From positions 1-50,132 of the forward strand of contig CAJTQP010000009.1 in assembly GCA_910578575.1 (NCBI GenBank): a DNA stretch of 50,132 nt, read 5' to 3'. Position numbers and translations under genes: made by a program. The stretch is from an uncultured Oscillospiraceae bacterium (lineage in GTDB: Bacteria > Bacillota > Clostridia > Oscillospirales > Oscillospiraceae). The notes under the pieces were generated by a model, which worked only from the letters and a program-made list of their open reading frames with translations, was not told the DNA's origin and did no database searches. Shown here in pieces: positions 31,989 through 41,133 of this stretch. How positions within the stretch are numbered: position 1 is the first letter of the stretch; every line of letters starts with the position of its first letter.

Positions 31989-34900
31989 TTATTCCTCGTC
32001 TTCCAAAATAAAGGAAACCAGCAGATCCTCCGCGTTCACCCGGTCGCCGGGAACCACGTAGAGTTTATCCACTTTACCGTTGACCTTAGAGACGAAGGTG
32101 GTCTCCATCTTCATGGCTTCCACAATCATCAGCGGCTGGTTGACCTTCACTTCGTCGCCCTCCTTCACCAGGACAGTCTCCACGGTGCCGGGAATGGTGG
32201 AGCCCAGGTGGCAGGGGTTGTTCTTGTCGGCCTTGAGCTTGCGGTCCTCCAGGACCTCCAGGGTCTTATCCAGGACCTTCAGCTCGCGGAGCACACCGTT
32301 GACCTCGAAGGTCAGGACACGGTAGCCCTCCTTGTCCGGGTCGGACATGTGGTCGAACTTGATGATGATATCCTGGCCGTTGCCCGCCTTGAGCACGGTC
32401 TCCTCCCCCTGGCGCAGGCCATAGAAGTATACATGGCTCTCCAGGTTGGTGACGTCGTTATAGGCCTCGAAGTGGGTGCAGTAGTCCTCGTAGACCTTGG
32501 GATACAGGGCGTAGCTGACGGCCTTCTGAGCCAATTCAAAGTCGTTGTAGCCGGACATATCGAACTTTTCTTTGAGGTGGGCGATGATCTCCTCAAAGTT
32601 CACATCAGGCAGCAGGGTGCCGGGACGGACGGTGATGGGCTCGATGTCCTTCAGCACGATCTTTTGCAGCTCAGCGGGGAAGCCGCCGTCGGGCTGGCCG
32701 ATCATACCCTTGAAGAAGTCCACCACGGAGTCGGGATAAGACAGGCCCACGCCGTCGGTGAGGATGTTGTCCATGGTCAGGTCGTTCTTGAGCATGAAGA
32801 TGGCCATGTCGCCCACCACCTTGGAGGAGGGGGTGACCTTGATCAGGTTGCCCAAGAGGATGTTGGCCTGGCGGTAGAGCTCTTTGATCTTCTCGAACTC
32901 GTCCTTGGAGCCCATCTCCGTGACCTGGGCCAGGAGGTTGGAGTACTGGCCGCCGGGGATCTCATACTTGTAGATCTGGGCGTTGGGAGCTACCATGCCG
33001 CTCTCGTTGGACTTGTAGACCTTGCGGACATGCTCATAGTAGCGGCTCAGCTCATCCAAGCCCTCGAAGTCCAGGCCGGTGTCCCGCTCGGTGCCCCGGA
33101 GGGCCTCCACCACAGCGTTCAGGGAGGGCTGGCTGGTGCAGGAGCTCATGGACTCGATGGCCAGGTCCGCGATATCCACCCCGGCCTCGGCGGCCTTCAA
33201 CACGGTGGCCACGCCGGCACCGGTGGTGTCGTGGGTGTGCAGGTGGATGGGGATGTGGAGCTCGCTCTTGAGGGTCTCCACCAGCTTCTGGGCGGCATAG
33301 GGCTTCAACAGACCGGCCATGTCCTTGATGGCCAGGATGTGGACTCCCATGTCCTCCAGCTCGTGGGCCTTCTTGACATAGTAGTCCAGGGTATACTTGA
33401 CCTCGTTGGGGTTCAGGATATCGCCGGTGTAGCATAGGGCGCCCTCTACGATCTTGCCGGTTTTCAGGGCCTCCTCAATGGGCATCTTCATGTTCTCGAT
33501 CCAGTTCAGGGAGTCGAACACACGGAAGACGTCGATGCCATTGATGCCGGAGATGCGGATGAACTCCTTCACCAGGTTGTCGGGGTAGTTGCTATAGCCC
33601 ACAGCGTTGGAGGCCCGCAGAAGCATCTGAATCAGGGTGTTGGGCATCCGCTCGCTGAGGATTTCCAGACGCTTCCAGGGGGATTCCTTCAGGAAGCGGT
33701 AGGCGGTGTCGTAGGTGGCCCCGCCCCAGGCTTCCACAGAGAAGGCGTTCTGGAACACATAGTTGGAGGCACGGGCAGCCCCCACAATGTCCTTGGTACG
33801 CATCCGGGTGGCGATGAGGGACTGCTGGGCGTCACGCATGGAGGTGTCGGTGACATACAGGCGCTTTTCCCCCAAAATCTTCTGGGTAAAGCCTTTGGCG
33901 CCTAGCTTCTTGAACTCGTCCTTGGCGCCATACACCGGGGCCTCCTCGTTGAACTTGGGCAGTACCCGGTCCTCGAAGTAGGGCTTGTTGCCGGCGGAGA
34001 CGTTGACGATCTTGTCCCCCAGGAAGTCCAGGATCTTGGAGGCACGGTCCAGAGAGTGGGTGAGGGTGAAGAGCTCCGGGGTCTCCTCAATGAAGGTGGT
34101 GTAGCAGCGCCCATCCTGGAAGGTGGGGTTGTTGATAACGTTGATGAGGAAGGAGATGTTGGTCTTGATCCCCTGGATCTTGATCTCCCGCAGGGCCCGG
34201 CGGGACTTGGCCACAGCGCCCATAAAGGTGCGGTCGAAGGAGCAGATCTTCACCAGCAGAGAGTCATAATAGGGCAGGATCTCCGCGCCGGTGTAGATGT
34301 TGCCGCCGTCCAGGCGGATGCCGTTGCCGGAGCCGGAGTGGTAGACGCTGACCTTGCCGGTGTCGGGGAGGAAGTTGTTGGAGGGGTCCTCAGAGGTGAC
34401 ACGGGTTTGGATGGCGTAGCCGTGGCACTGGATGGACTCCTGGGAGGGGATGTTGATTTCAGGGGAGTTCAGGGGGTAGCCTTCGGCAATGAGGATCTGG
34501 GAGCGGACGATGTCCACGTCGGTGACCAGCTCCGTGACGGTGTGCTCCACCTGGATTCTGGGGTTCATCTCGATGAAGTAGGGGTTGCCCTCCAGGTCCA
34601 CCAGGAACTCACAGGTGCCGGCGTTGCGGTAGCCCACCTGCTTGCACAGGCGCAGGGAACTCTCAAAAATCTCCTGCCGGGTCTTTTCCGGCACAGAGAA
34701 GGCGGGGGCATATTCCACCACCTTCTGGTGGCGGCGCTGGACGGAGCAGTCACGGTCGTAGAGGTGGACCACATTGCCGTAGTGGTCTGCCAAGACCTGG
34801 ACTTCCACGTGCTTGGGGCCGCGCAGATACTTTTCGATAAAGACCTGGTCGTCACCGAAGGCCTTTTTGGACTCGTCGATGGCCTCCTTGAACTCCTTGG

Positions 34901-35456
34901 CCATGTCCGCTTCCTTATAGACGATGCGCATACCGCGGCCGCCGCCGCCGTTGGAGGCCTTGAGCATGATGGGATAGCCCACCTTCTTGGCCACCTCGAT
35001 GGCCTCCTCCACGGTCTTCATGGCGTGGTCCACGCCGGGGATGATGGGCACCTGGGAGGCGATGGCGATCTGCTTGGAGGAGATCTTGTCGCCCATGGCG
35101 TTCATGCTTTCCACCGTGGGACCGATGAAGGTGATGCCGTTGCGCTCACACTCCTCCACCAGGTTGGGGTTTTCTGCCAGGAAGCCGTAGCCAGGGTGGA
35201 TGGCGTCGATGTTGTGCTCCTTGGCGATCTTCAGAATGCCTTCGATATCCAAATACGCATCGATGGGCCCCTTGCCGGGATTCAGGGGGTAGGACTCATC
35301 GGCGATGGTCCGGAACATGGCGTATTTGTCCTCCTTGGAGTAGACAGCTACCGAAGTGATGCCCAGCTCCTTGAGGGCACGGAAAACGCGGATGGCAATT
35401 TCGCCCCGGTTGGCGACCAACACGCGCTTGAAGGTCTTGATGCGTACTTCACTCAT
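31989..35456 (-). CDS. pyc: Pyruvate carboxylase
   Basis: A full-length 1155-residue single-chain enzyme: biotin carboxylase with ATP-grasp domain (about 1-455; FKRVLVANRGEIAIRVFRAL, SNGGGGRGMRIV, EMNPRIQVEHTVTE), carboxyltransferase (about 535-805; DTSMRDAQQSL, HTHDTTGAG), an allosteric/linker region, and the biotin carrier domain with EAMKMETTF, whose Lys is biotinylated. It makes oxaloacetate from pyruvate, HCO3- and ATP for anaplerosis. GGAGTT precedes the ATG. Monocistronic, with a TATAAT box on the minus strand at 35519-35524 but no good -35. Confidence 0.96.
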   Translation of the reverse strand: MSEVRIKTFKRVLVANRGEIAIRVFRALKELGITSVAVYSKEDKYAMFRTIADESYPLNPGKGPIDAYLDIEGILKIAKEHNIDAIHPGYGFLAENPNLVEECERNGITFIGPTVESMNAMGDKISSKQIAIASQVPIIPGVDHAMKTVEEAIEVAKKVGYPIMLKASNGGGGRGMRIVYKEADMAKEFKEAIDESKKAFGDDQVFIEKYLRGPKHVEVQVLADHYGNVVHLYDRDCSVQRRHQKVVEYAPAFSVPEKTRQEIFESSLRLCKQVGYRNAGTCEFLVDLEGNPYFIEMNPRIQVEHTVTELVTDVDIVRSQILIAEGYPLNSPEINIPSQESIQCHGYAIQTRVTSEDPSNNFLPDTGKVSVYHSGSGNGIRLDGGNIYTGAEILPYYDSLLVKICSFDRTFMGAVAKSRRALREIKIQGIKTNISFLINVINNPTFQDGRCYTTFIEETPELFTLTHSLDRASKILDFLGDKIVNVSAGNKPYFEDRVLPKFNEEAPVYGAKDEFKKLGAKGFTQKILGEKRLYVTDTSMRDAQQSLIATRMRTKDIVGAARASNYVFQNAFSVEAWGGATYDTAYRFLKESPWKRLEILSERMPNTLIQMLLRASNAVGYSNYPDNLVKEFIRISGINGIDVFRVFDSLNWIENMKMPIEEALKTGKIVEGALCYTGDILNPNEVKYTLDYYVKKAHELEDMGVHILAIKDMAGLLKPYAAQKLVETLKSELHIPIHLHTHDTTGAGVATVLKAAEAGVDIADLAIESMSSCTSQPSLNAVVEALRGTERDTGLDFEGLDELSRYYEHVRKVYKSNESGMVAPNAQIYKYEIPGGQYSNLLAQVTEMGSKDEFEKIKELYRQANILLGNLIKVTPSSKVVGDMAIFMLKNDLTMDNILTDGVGLSYPDSVVDFFKGMIGQPDGGFPAELQKIVLKDIEPITVRPGTLLPDVNFEEIIAHLKEKFDMSGYNDFELAQKAVSYALYPKVYEDYCTHFEAYNDVTNLESHVYFYGLRQGEETVLKAGNGQDIIIKFDHMSDPDKEGYRVLTFEVNGVLRELKVLDKTLEVLEDRKLKADKNNPCHLGSTIPGTVETVLVKEGDEVKVNQPLMIVEAMKMETTFVSKVNGKVDKLYVVPGDRVNAEDLLVSFILEDEE

Positions 35457-35538
35457 AGAGACAAACTCCTTACTTTGTGTGGGTTTGCATGGGAAGACCC
35501 ATACTTTATGATTATTTTATTATACACGAAAGGCAAAA

Positions 35539-35564
35539 CCCCCGCAAGGGCCAGCCCTTGGGGG
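35539..35564. promoter_or_regulatory. Large palindrome between the pyc and mocR promoters
   Basis: CCCCCGCAAGGGC and GCCCTTGGGGG pair with one bulged G. On the minus strand a TTTT follows, so it may be a terminator-like insulator or an operator between the two divergent promoters. Confidence 0.4.
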
Positions 35565-35582
35565 AAAATTACAAAATTCATC

Positions 35583-35611
35583 TTTACAAGCGGGAGGAAA
35601 AGGGATATAAT
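35583..35611 (+). promoter_or_regulatory. Promoter of the MocR regulator
   Basis: TTTACA (35583-35588), 17-bp spacer, TATAAT (35606-35611). Confidence 0.78.
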
Positions 35612-35706
35612 GCGCCTGATCGTGACAAATCGCAAAAAAATCCCGAAACCGACAGGGCCAGTCCGGCGGCGGCACCCCGCCGCTGTCAGGAAAGGGGGAC
35701 GCTGCT

Positions 35707-37116
35707 TTGTTGACCTATTCCTTTGAAAATATTGACGCGGAGAGCATGTATGAGCATCTCTACCGCTGCATCAAGCAGGATATCCTGCAAAAGAAGCTGA
35801 AGTCCGGGGAGAAGCTCCCCTCCAAGCGCAGCTTTGCCAAGAACCTGGGGGTGAGCACCATCACTGTGGAGAGCGCCTATGCCCAGCTGGTGGCGGAGGG
35901 CTATCTCTACACCCTACCCAAGCGGGGGTACTATGTGTGCGAGCTGGAAAAGGGGGAGACGCCCCCACCCCAGCCCCGGCGGGAGGAGCCCGTCCGGGTG
36001 GAGCCCCCTCAGCGGACCTACTTTGCCGACTTTGTGGGCAGCTCTGTGGCCAAGGATATGTTCCCCTTTTCGATATGGGTGAAGCTGCTGCGGGACGTGA
36101 CGGCAGGGGAGGACGAGACCGCCCTGCTCACGGACACCTCCGCCGGAGGCATCCAGCAACTGCGTCAGGCCATCTCCGAGCACCTCTACCAGTTCCGGGG
36201 CATGTCCATCCACCCGGAACAGATCGTGGTGGGGGCGGGGACGGAGTACCTTTATAGCGTCCTCATCCAGCTCCTGGGCCGCAGCCGGGGCTATGCCGTG
36301 GAGGACCCCGGCTACCTGCGCCTGAGTAAGATCTATGAGAAGAACGACGTGCAGACCTTCCACATCCCCATGGACGCCTCCGGGATCATCCCCCAAAAGC
36401 TGGAGGAGAGCGGGGCGGAGATTTTGCACATCACCCCCTCCCACCACTTTCCCACTGGTACCGTCATGCCCGTGAGCCGCCGCTATGAGTTTTTGAGCTG
36501 GGCCTCCAAGGGGGAGAACCGCTACATCATCGAGGACGATTACGACTGTGAGTTCCGCCTCTCCGGCCGTCCCATCCCCACACTCCAGAGCATCGACGTG
36601 ATGGAGAAGGTCATCTATATCAACACCTTTTCCAAGAGCCTGGCCCCGGCCTTTCGCATCAGCTACCTGGTGCTGCCCAAGCACCTGGTCACCCGCTTCT
36701 ATGAGACCTTGGGCTTTTACTCCGGCACTGTCTCTTGCTTGGAGCAGATGACCCTGGCCCGCTTCCTCTCCAAGGGCTATTTTGAAAAGCACATCAACCG
36801 GATGCGCAACCACTACCGGGGCCTGCGGGACAAGCTCTTAGGGGAGATCCGCAAAAGCGCTCTGGCGGACCGGGTGAAGATCAGCGAGGAGAACGCCGGC
36901 CTCCACTTCCTCCTGGAGGTGGACACCCAGCGCAGTGACGAGGAGATCCTCCAGTCGGCCCAAGCTCTGGACCTGCGCCTGTCCTTCATCTCCCAGTACT
37001 ATTTTGCCCCGGAAAACCGCCGTTCCCATGTGTTGGTGATGAATTATTCCGGCTTGGAGGAGGGGCGTATCCCGGAGGCCGTGGAACGGCTGTGCCGGGC
37101 GGTGTTGGGGACATAA
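35707..37116 (+). CDS. MocR-type regulator (GntR winged helix fused to aminotransferase fold)
   Basis: 469 residues. The N-terminal GntR domain (SMYEHLYRCIKQDIL, GEKLPSKRSFAKNLGVSTIT, AEGYLYTLPKRGYYV) joins a class I aminotransferase-like domain by a Pro/Glu/Arg-rich linker. The PLP site has EDDYDCEFR and the Lys in NTFSKSLAPAFRI. MocR proteins bind PLP and regulate genes such as pdxST or gabTD; they usually do not transaminate. Tandem TTG codons at 35707 and 35710 follow AGGGGG; an ATG at codon 14 would truncate the DNA-binding domain. Its likely target is the MATE gene 24 bp downstream, or itself. Confidence 0.88.
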   Translation: MLTYSFENIDAESMYEHLYRCIKQDILQKKLKSGEKLPSKRSFAKNLGVSTITVESAYAQLVAEGYLYTLPKRGYYVCELEKGETPPPQPRREEPVRVEPPQRTYFADFVGSSVAKDMFPFSIWVKLLRDVTAGEDETALLTDTSAGGIQQLRQAISEHLYQFRGMSIHPEQIVVGAGTEYLYSVLIQLLGRSRGYAVEDPGYLRLSKIYEKNDVQTFHIPMDASGIIPQKLEESGAEILHITPSHHFPTGTVMPVSRRYEFLSWASKGENRYIIEDDYDCEFRLSGRPIPTLQSIDVMEKVIYINTFSKSLAPAFRISYLVLPKHLVTRFYETLGFYSGTVSCLEQMTLARFLSKGYFEKHINRMRNHYRGLRDKLLGEIRKSALADRVKISEENAGLHFLLEVDTQRSDEEILQSAQALDLRLSFISQYYFAPENRRSHVLVMNYSGLEEGRIPEAVERLCRAVLGT

Positions 37117-37140
37117 ATTGTACGGAAAGGAGGGCTTGCC

Positions 37141-38481
37141 GTGGCTGCCCGGACCAGGGACCTGACCCAGGGCCCCGTAATGCGTGCCATGCTGGGCTTT
37201 GCCGTCCCCATGATCCTGGGGGACTTGCTCCAGCAGGGCTATAATATTGCGGATACCCTCATCGTGGGCCAACTGCTGGGGAAAAACGCCCTGGCTGCGG
37301 TGGGTTCCTCCTTCACCCTCATGACCTTTTTGACCTCCATCCTCCTGGGGCTGTGTATGGGCAGCGGGGCCATGTTCTCCATTCGCTTTGGCCAGCGGGA
37401 TGAGGTGGCCCTGCGGGAGGGGGTATACGCGGCCTTCGTGCTCATTGCTGCCCTGACGGTGGTGCTGAACCTGCTCTCCTTCGCCTGCCTGGACCTGCTC
37501 CAGGGCTTCCTCCATGTGCCGAAGGAGGTGTGGGGGCTGATGCGGGACTATTTGAAGATTATCTTCTGGGGCATCGCCGCCACCTTCCTCTATAACTTCT
37601 TTGCCTCCTACCTGCGCTCGGTGGGCAATTCCCTGGTGCCCCTGCTGTTCCTGGCGGTTTCCGCCCTGTTGAACATCGCCCTGGACCTCTGGTTTGTTCT
37701 GGGGCTGGCGCGGGGCGTAGCTGGAGCGGCGGAGGCCACGGTGATTGCCCAGTATGTGTCCGGCGTGGGCATCCTGGTCTATACCCTCCTGCGGCATCCC
37801 CAACTGCGTCCCACCAAGGGGCGCTTCCGCCTGCGGTGGCGGCGGGTGGGGGACGTGGCCGCCCTCTCCATCCTCACCTGCGTCCAGCAGTCGGTGATGA
37901 ATTTCGGCATCCTGCTGGTCCAGGGGCTGGTGAACAGCTTCGGGCCCACGGTGATGGCGGCCTTTGCCGCGGCGGTGAAAATCGACGCCTTTGCCTACAT
38001 GCCCGTGCAGGATTTCGGCAATGCCTTCTCCACCTTTATCGCCCAGAACTATGGGGCCCAGCGGGAGGACCGGATCAACGCTGGCTGGAAGGGGGCGGTG
38101 GGGACCGTGCTGTGTTTTTGCCTGGTGATTTCCGCCGGGGTATGCCTCTTTGCCCGCCCCCTCATGGGCCTATTTATTGCGCCGGAGGAGACGGAGATCA
38201 TCCAGGAAGGGGGCCGTTACCTGCGCATTGAGGGGGCCTTTTACGCCGGCATCGGCTGCCTGTTCCTCCTCTACGGCCTCTACCGGGCCCTAGGCCGGCC
38301 GGGGATGTCCGTGGTACTCACCGTCCTCTCCCTGGGTACCCGTGTGGCCCTGGCCTATGCCCTGGCCCCAGTGGTGGGGGTGACAGGGATCTGGTGGGCC
38401 GTCCCCATTGGCTGGGCCCTGGCAGACGCTGTGGGGGTGGGGTACTTCCTGGCGAAAAGGAAGCGATTGCTCGCCTGGTAA
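37141..38481 (+). CDS. MATE-family exporter (second copy)
   Basis: 446 residues with 12 predicted membrane helices; the N-terminal DLTQGPVMRAMLGFAVPMIL and QGYNIADTLIVGQLLG are standard for the clostridial NorM/DinF-like MATE group. GTG start with AAAGGAGGG 7 bases upstream. It is 24 bp after the mocR stop and shares its transcript, so its substrate may relate to the effector of that regulator. It differs from the MATE at 3846 in sequence and context and is not a recent duplicate. Confidence 0.88.
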   Translation: MAARTRDLTQGPVMRAMLGFAVPMILGDLLQQGYNIADTLIVGQLLGKNALAAVGSSFTLMTFLTSILLGLCMGSGAMFSIRFGQRDEVALREGVYAAFVLIAALTVVLNLLSFACLDLLQGFLHVPKEVWGLMRDYLKIIFWGIAATFLYNFFASYLRSVGNSLVPLLFLAVSALLNIALDLWFVLGLARGVAGAAEATVIAQYVSGVGILVYTLLRHPQLRPTKGRFRLRWRRVGDVAALSILTCVQQSVMNFGILLVQGLVNSFGPTVMAAFAAAVKIDAFAYMPVQDFGNAFSTFIAQNYGAQREDRINAGWKGAVGTVLCFCLVISAGVCLFARPLMGLFIAPEETEIIQEGGRYLRIEGAFYAGIGCLFLLYGLYRALGRPGMSVVLTVLSLGTRVALAYALAPVVGVTGIWWAVPIGWALADAVGVGYFLAKRKRLLAW

Positions 38482-38550
38482 GCATCCGTCTGCCCACCTT
38501 GCCCAACGGGTGTTGTATCCCCATAAGGAATAAAAAATGCGCTGGATGGC

Positions 38551-38579
38551 TTGACATTCGGCGGGGGAGTACGTATAAT
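38551..38579 (+). promoter_or_regulatory. Consensus promoter of tRNA-Pro
   Basis: TTGACA (38551-38556), 17-bp spacer, TATAAT (38574-38579): a perfect housekeeping promoter 41 bp before the tRNA. Confidence 0.92.
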
Positions 38580-38619
38580 AGGGTGGTCTGCTAGGGGAGC
38601 GTTGCTTTTCTGGGGATAT

Positions 38620-38695
38620 CCGGGTGTAGCGCAGTTGGTAGCGCGCTTGGTTCGGGACCAAGAGGCCGTGGGTTCAAATCCCGCCACTCGGACCA
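38620..38695 (+). tRNA. tRNA-Pro (anticodon CGG)
   Basis: 76 nt including an encoded CCA. Acceptor CCGGGTG pairs with CACTCGG; D-arm GCGC/GCGC; anticodon stem CTTGG/CCAAG around loop TTCGGGA (anticodon CGG, reads CCG); T-arm GTGGG/CCCGC with TTCAAAT. It reads the proline codon CCG, which is common in this GC-rich genome. Confidence 0.96.
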
Positions 38696-38698
38696 TTG

Positions 38699-38733
38699 GG
38701 CTCTCAGAGTATGAAAAACTCTGGGAGCCTTTT
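38699..38733 (+). terminator. Terminator of tRNA-Pro
   Basis: GGCTCTCAGAGT (38699-38710) pairs with ACTCTGGGAGCC (38718-38729), one G-U, followed by TTTTG. Confidence 0.88.
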
Positions 38734-38783
38734 GATTTGTGGGCCCAGTGCCCGCTCCCATCAATCGTCAGGAGGACAACACT

Positions 38784-39062
38784 ATGGCAAAGAAACACGG
38801 TCTGGGCGGGATGCTTTTCTTCGGTGCCGTCACCGCCGCCCTGGGCGGCATCGCCGCTTACCGCCACCGGAAGGAGATCGAAGAGACCCTCCAGAGCATT
38901 GCCGACCAGTTAGAGGGCCAGGAGGAGGACGGCTTCTTCTCCGTGGAGCTGGAGGATTTGGAGGAGCCTATCGTCCACGTCACCGACCCGTTGGAGGAGA
39001 AGGAGGAAGCCTCCCAGCCCGCTGAGGCTCCAGAGGGGCAGGAGACCCCGCCGGAGGCTTAA
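38784..39062 (+). CDS. Small membrane protein with acidic tail, function unknown
   Basis: 92 residues: a Lys-rich start (AKKHGLGG), one glycine/alanine-rich membrane segment (MLFFGAVTAALGGIAAY), a basic stop-transfer (RHRKEIEE), then about 60 residues rich in Glu and Asp ending in a Pro/Glu tail. This resembles YtxH-like small membrane proteins in layout, but no family is assigned. The frame extends to 38739; the ATG at 38784 is chosen because AGGAGG lies 7 bases upstream. No clear promoter of its own is visible, so it may depend on read-through of the tRNA terminator. Confidence 0.7.
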   Translation: MAKKHGLGGMLFFGAVTAALGGIAAYRHRKEIEETLQSIADQLEGQEEDGFFSVELEDLEEPIVHVTDPLEEKEEASQPAEAPEGQETPPEA

Positions 39063-39075
39063 GTTTACACAGAAG

Positions 39076-39113
39076 AACGCGCAGACCTTGACACTTGCCA
39101 AGGTCTGCGCGTT
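39076..39113. terminator. Bidirectional terminator
   Basis: A 15-bp perfect stem (39076-39090 with 39099-39113), 8-nt loop, between the small membrane protein gene and the convergent kinase gene. Confidence 0.85.
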
Positions 39114-39117
39114 TGCG

Positions 39118-41130
39118 TTATCCCTCAGGGAGAAGGGGGAAGCGGAGGGTCACTTTGAACAGATCCCCGTCCACATCCAAATGGAAGCTGCCCTTTTGCA
39201 GCTCCGTGAGGCTCCGGGCAATGGACAGCCCCAGGCCGTTGCCCTCGCTGCTCCGGGAGCTGTCCCCCCGGACGAAGCGCTCCATCAGCTCCTCCGGCGT
39301 CAGGTTCAGGGGGGCGCTGGAGGTGTTGCGGAAGGTGATCTGGGCCAGGCCCTCCTTTTCCTCCAGGGTGAGGTAGACCCTGGTGCCCCGCTGGGCGTAT
39401 TTGCAGATATTGTTCATCAGGTTGTCGAACACCCGCAGCATCCGCCGCCCGTCGGCCATCACCCGCAGGGACTGTTCCGGGGTGGTGGTCACCAGCTCCA
39501 GCCCGGCGTTGGAGAGCTTTTGGGCATACTCCCCAGAGATCTGCACCAGGAAGTTCTCCGCCTCGCAGGGGGCCAGCAGCACCTCCAGGTTCCCTGTGGA
39601 GGCCTTGGAGGCCTCCACCAGGTCCTCAATGAGCCGCTTGAGCCGGTCGGACTGCCGCCCCAGCACTTCGGCATATTCCCCCACCTTGGGGTTGTCGCAG
39701 GGCTCCTTGCCGATGAGGTCGGCATAGTTGATGATGGAGGTCAGAGGGGTCTTGATGTCGTGGGAGACGTTGGTGATGAGCTCCGTTTTCATCCGCTCAC
39801 TTTTCAGCCGCTGCTCCACGGCGCGGGTCATGCCCTCGGCAATGCTGTTCAGGTTTTCCCCGTGCTTTTTGAAGTCCCAGTACATCTGACGGGTGTCCAC
39901 CTGGTAACTCAGGTCCCCCGCTGCCAGGGCCTCGCCCCCTGCCTGGAGCCGCCGCAAGGTCAGCGCACCGAAGAGGATCACAGGGCACAGAAGCAAGTGC
40001 TCCAGGGTCCAGAAGATCAGATAAGATTCCGTGTCATACAGGCTCCCCGCCAGGGCGACCAACTCCACCAGGCAGATGGCCGCGAAGATGAGGCAGGTCC
40101 GCCAGATCATGGGCAGCTTCCGGGCAGCCCGGAGGCAGCGTTTCCAACTGCGCTTGCACCAGCGCCAACACCACTTACACAGCCGCCAGCACAGCTTACA
40201 GGCCCGCCAGATCACCGTGTTTTTCAACAAGCTGCGGTCCTTGATGCGGCAGGCCACGCTCATGGACAGCCCCAGGCAGACGGCGGCAGCGGCGATCAGC
40301 TCCGCCGTGACCAGGATCACCAGGAACAGGGGATCCATGGGGTGACTGTCCAGGGTCACGTATGCGCAACAGAGGCAAGCCCCCAGCCCAAAGGCCAGCA
40401 TCAGGTCGATGGGGACCCGATGCAGCGGCCCCGGCACCAGTTCCTCCGTATCTGGCCGCCGGCCGGAGACGCACAGCAGGGTGATGAAGCAGACCAGGGC
40501 CAAGAGCGCCGACACGGCGCCGATAACAAATATCCCATAGCGCAGGGCGTAGAGCAGCGACATCAAATGGCTGATAAGGTCCAAATCATCCTGGGCCGCG
40601 CCCTTTTCTACGTAGCCATAGAAGGTATACGTATTCAGCTGCGTTTCTTCCCTTTGGCTTGCCTCCGCTTCCTCTTCGGATACGGTATACGTCCCAAGGT
40701 CATCATTGGTGACGGCGTCTGCTACCCCATCCCCGTCGAAAAATGAGGGACGATCGGCGTCGACCTGGAAATGGAACACATAGTCCGCGTCGGGTACGCC
40801 TTTGCGAAAGTCCATCCCCAGTGTTTGGGCCACCAGCTCTCCTGACTGCGTGTAGACGCCATAGCGCAGGCAGGTCTCATCGGAGGGCGTTTCCCGCAGC
40901 TCGTTCAGCTTTTCGTGGTAAAAAGCTGCCATGCCAGTCAGAGTACGGGCGCGCTCCTCCACCTTACTATATAGGACATTTTTCAGATACTCTTCCTTGG
41001 GCGTAGTATAGAAGTCACTGTCCACCATAACCAGCGCCCCGGCAACACAGCCCGCCAAGAGGGCCAGGGAGAGCAGGGTCACGAGAAAGAGGGTGACTTT
41101 TCCCGGTATAGTACGTATCCATCGTTTCAT
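39118..41130 (-). CDS. Sensor histidine kinase with multi-pass membrane region
   Basis: 670 residues. One membrane helix near 12-35 and an extracytoplasmic region to about 190, then several membrane helices between about 190 and 390, including a Cys/Trp/Arg-rich cytoplasmic loop (CWRLCKWCWRWCKR). HAMP-like linker, HisKA with VSHDIKTPLTSI, and HATPase_c (DNLMNNICKYA, NGLGLSIARSL) follow. No PAS domain. It pairs with the response regulator 3 bp upstream, as in VanRS- or PhoPR-type systems. The signal is unknown. It is much longer than typical VanS (about 380 residues) because of the extra membrane region. Confidence 0.87.
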   Translation of the reverse strand: MKRWIRTIPGKVTLFLVTLLSLALLAGCVAGALVMVDSDFYTTPKEEYLKNVLYSKVEERARTLTGMAAFYHEKLNELRETPSDETCLRYGVYTQSGELVAQTLGMDFRKGVPDADYVFHFQVDADRPSFFDGDGVADAVTNDDLGTYTVSEEEAEASQREETQLNTYTFYGYVEKGAAQDDLDLISHLMSLLYALRYGIFVIGAVSALLALVCFITLLCVSGRRPDTEELVPGPLHRVPIDLMLAFGLGACLCCAYVTLDSHPMDPLFLVILVTAELIAAAAVCLGLSMSVACRIKDRSLLKNTVIWRACKLCWRLCKWCWRWCKRSWKRCLRAARKLPMIWRTCLIFAAICLVELVALAGSLYDTESYLIFWTLEHLLLCPVILFGALTLRRLQAGGEALAAGDLSYQVDTRQMYWDFKKHGENLNSIAEGMTRAVEQRLKSERMKTELITNVSHDIKTPLTSIINYADLIGKEPCDNPKVGEYAEVLGRQSDRLKRLIEDLVEASKASTGNLEVLLAPCEAENFLVQISGEYAQKLSNAGLELVTTTPEQSLRVMADGRRMLRVFDNLMNNICKYAQRGTRVYLTLEEKEGLAQITFRNTSSAPLNLTPEELMERFVRGDSSRSSEGNGLGLSIARSLTELQKGSFHLDVDGDLFKVTLRFPLLPEG

Positions 41131-41133
41131 GGC

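Noticed and set aside
34056..35726. 556-codon plus-strand frame opposite pyc
   Set aside because: Shadow of the biotin carboxylase coding strand; no Shine-Dalgarno and Val/Asp/Gly/His-rich composition.
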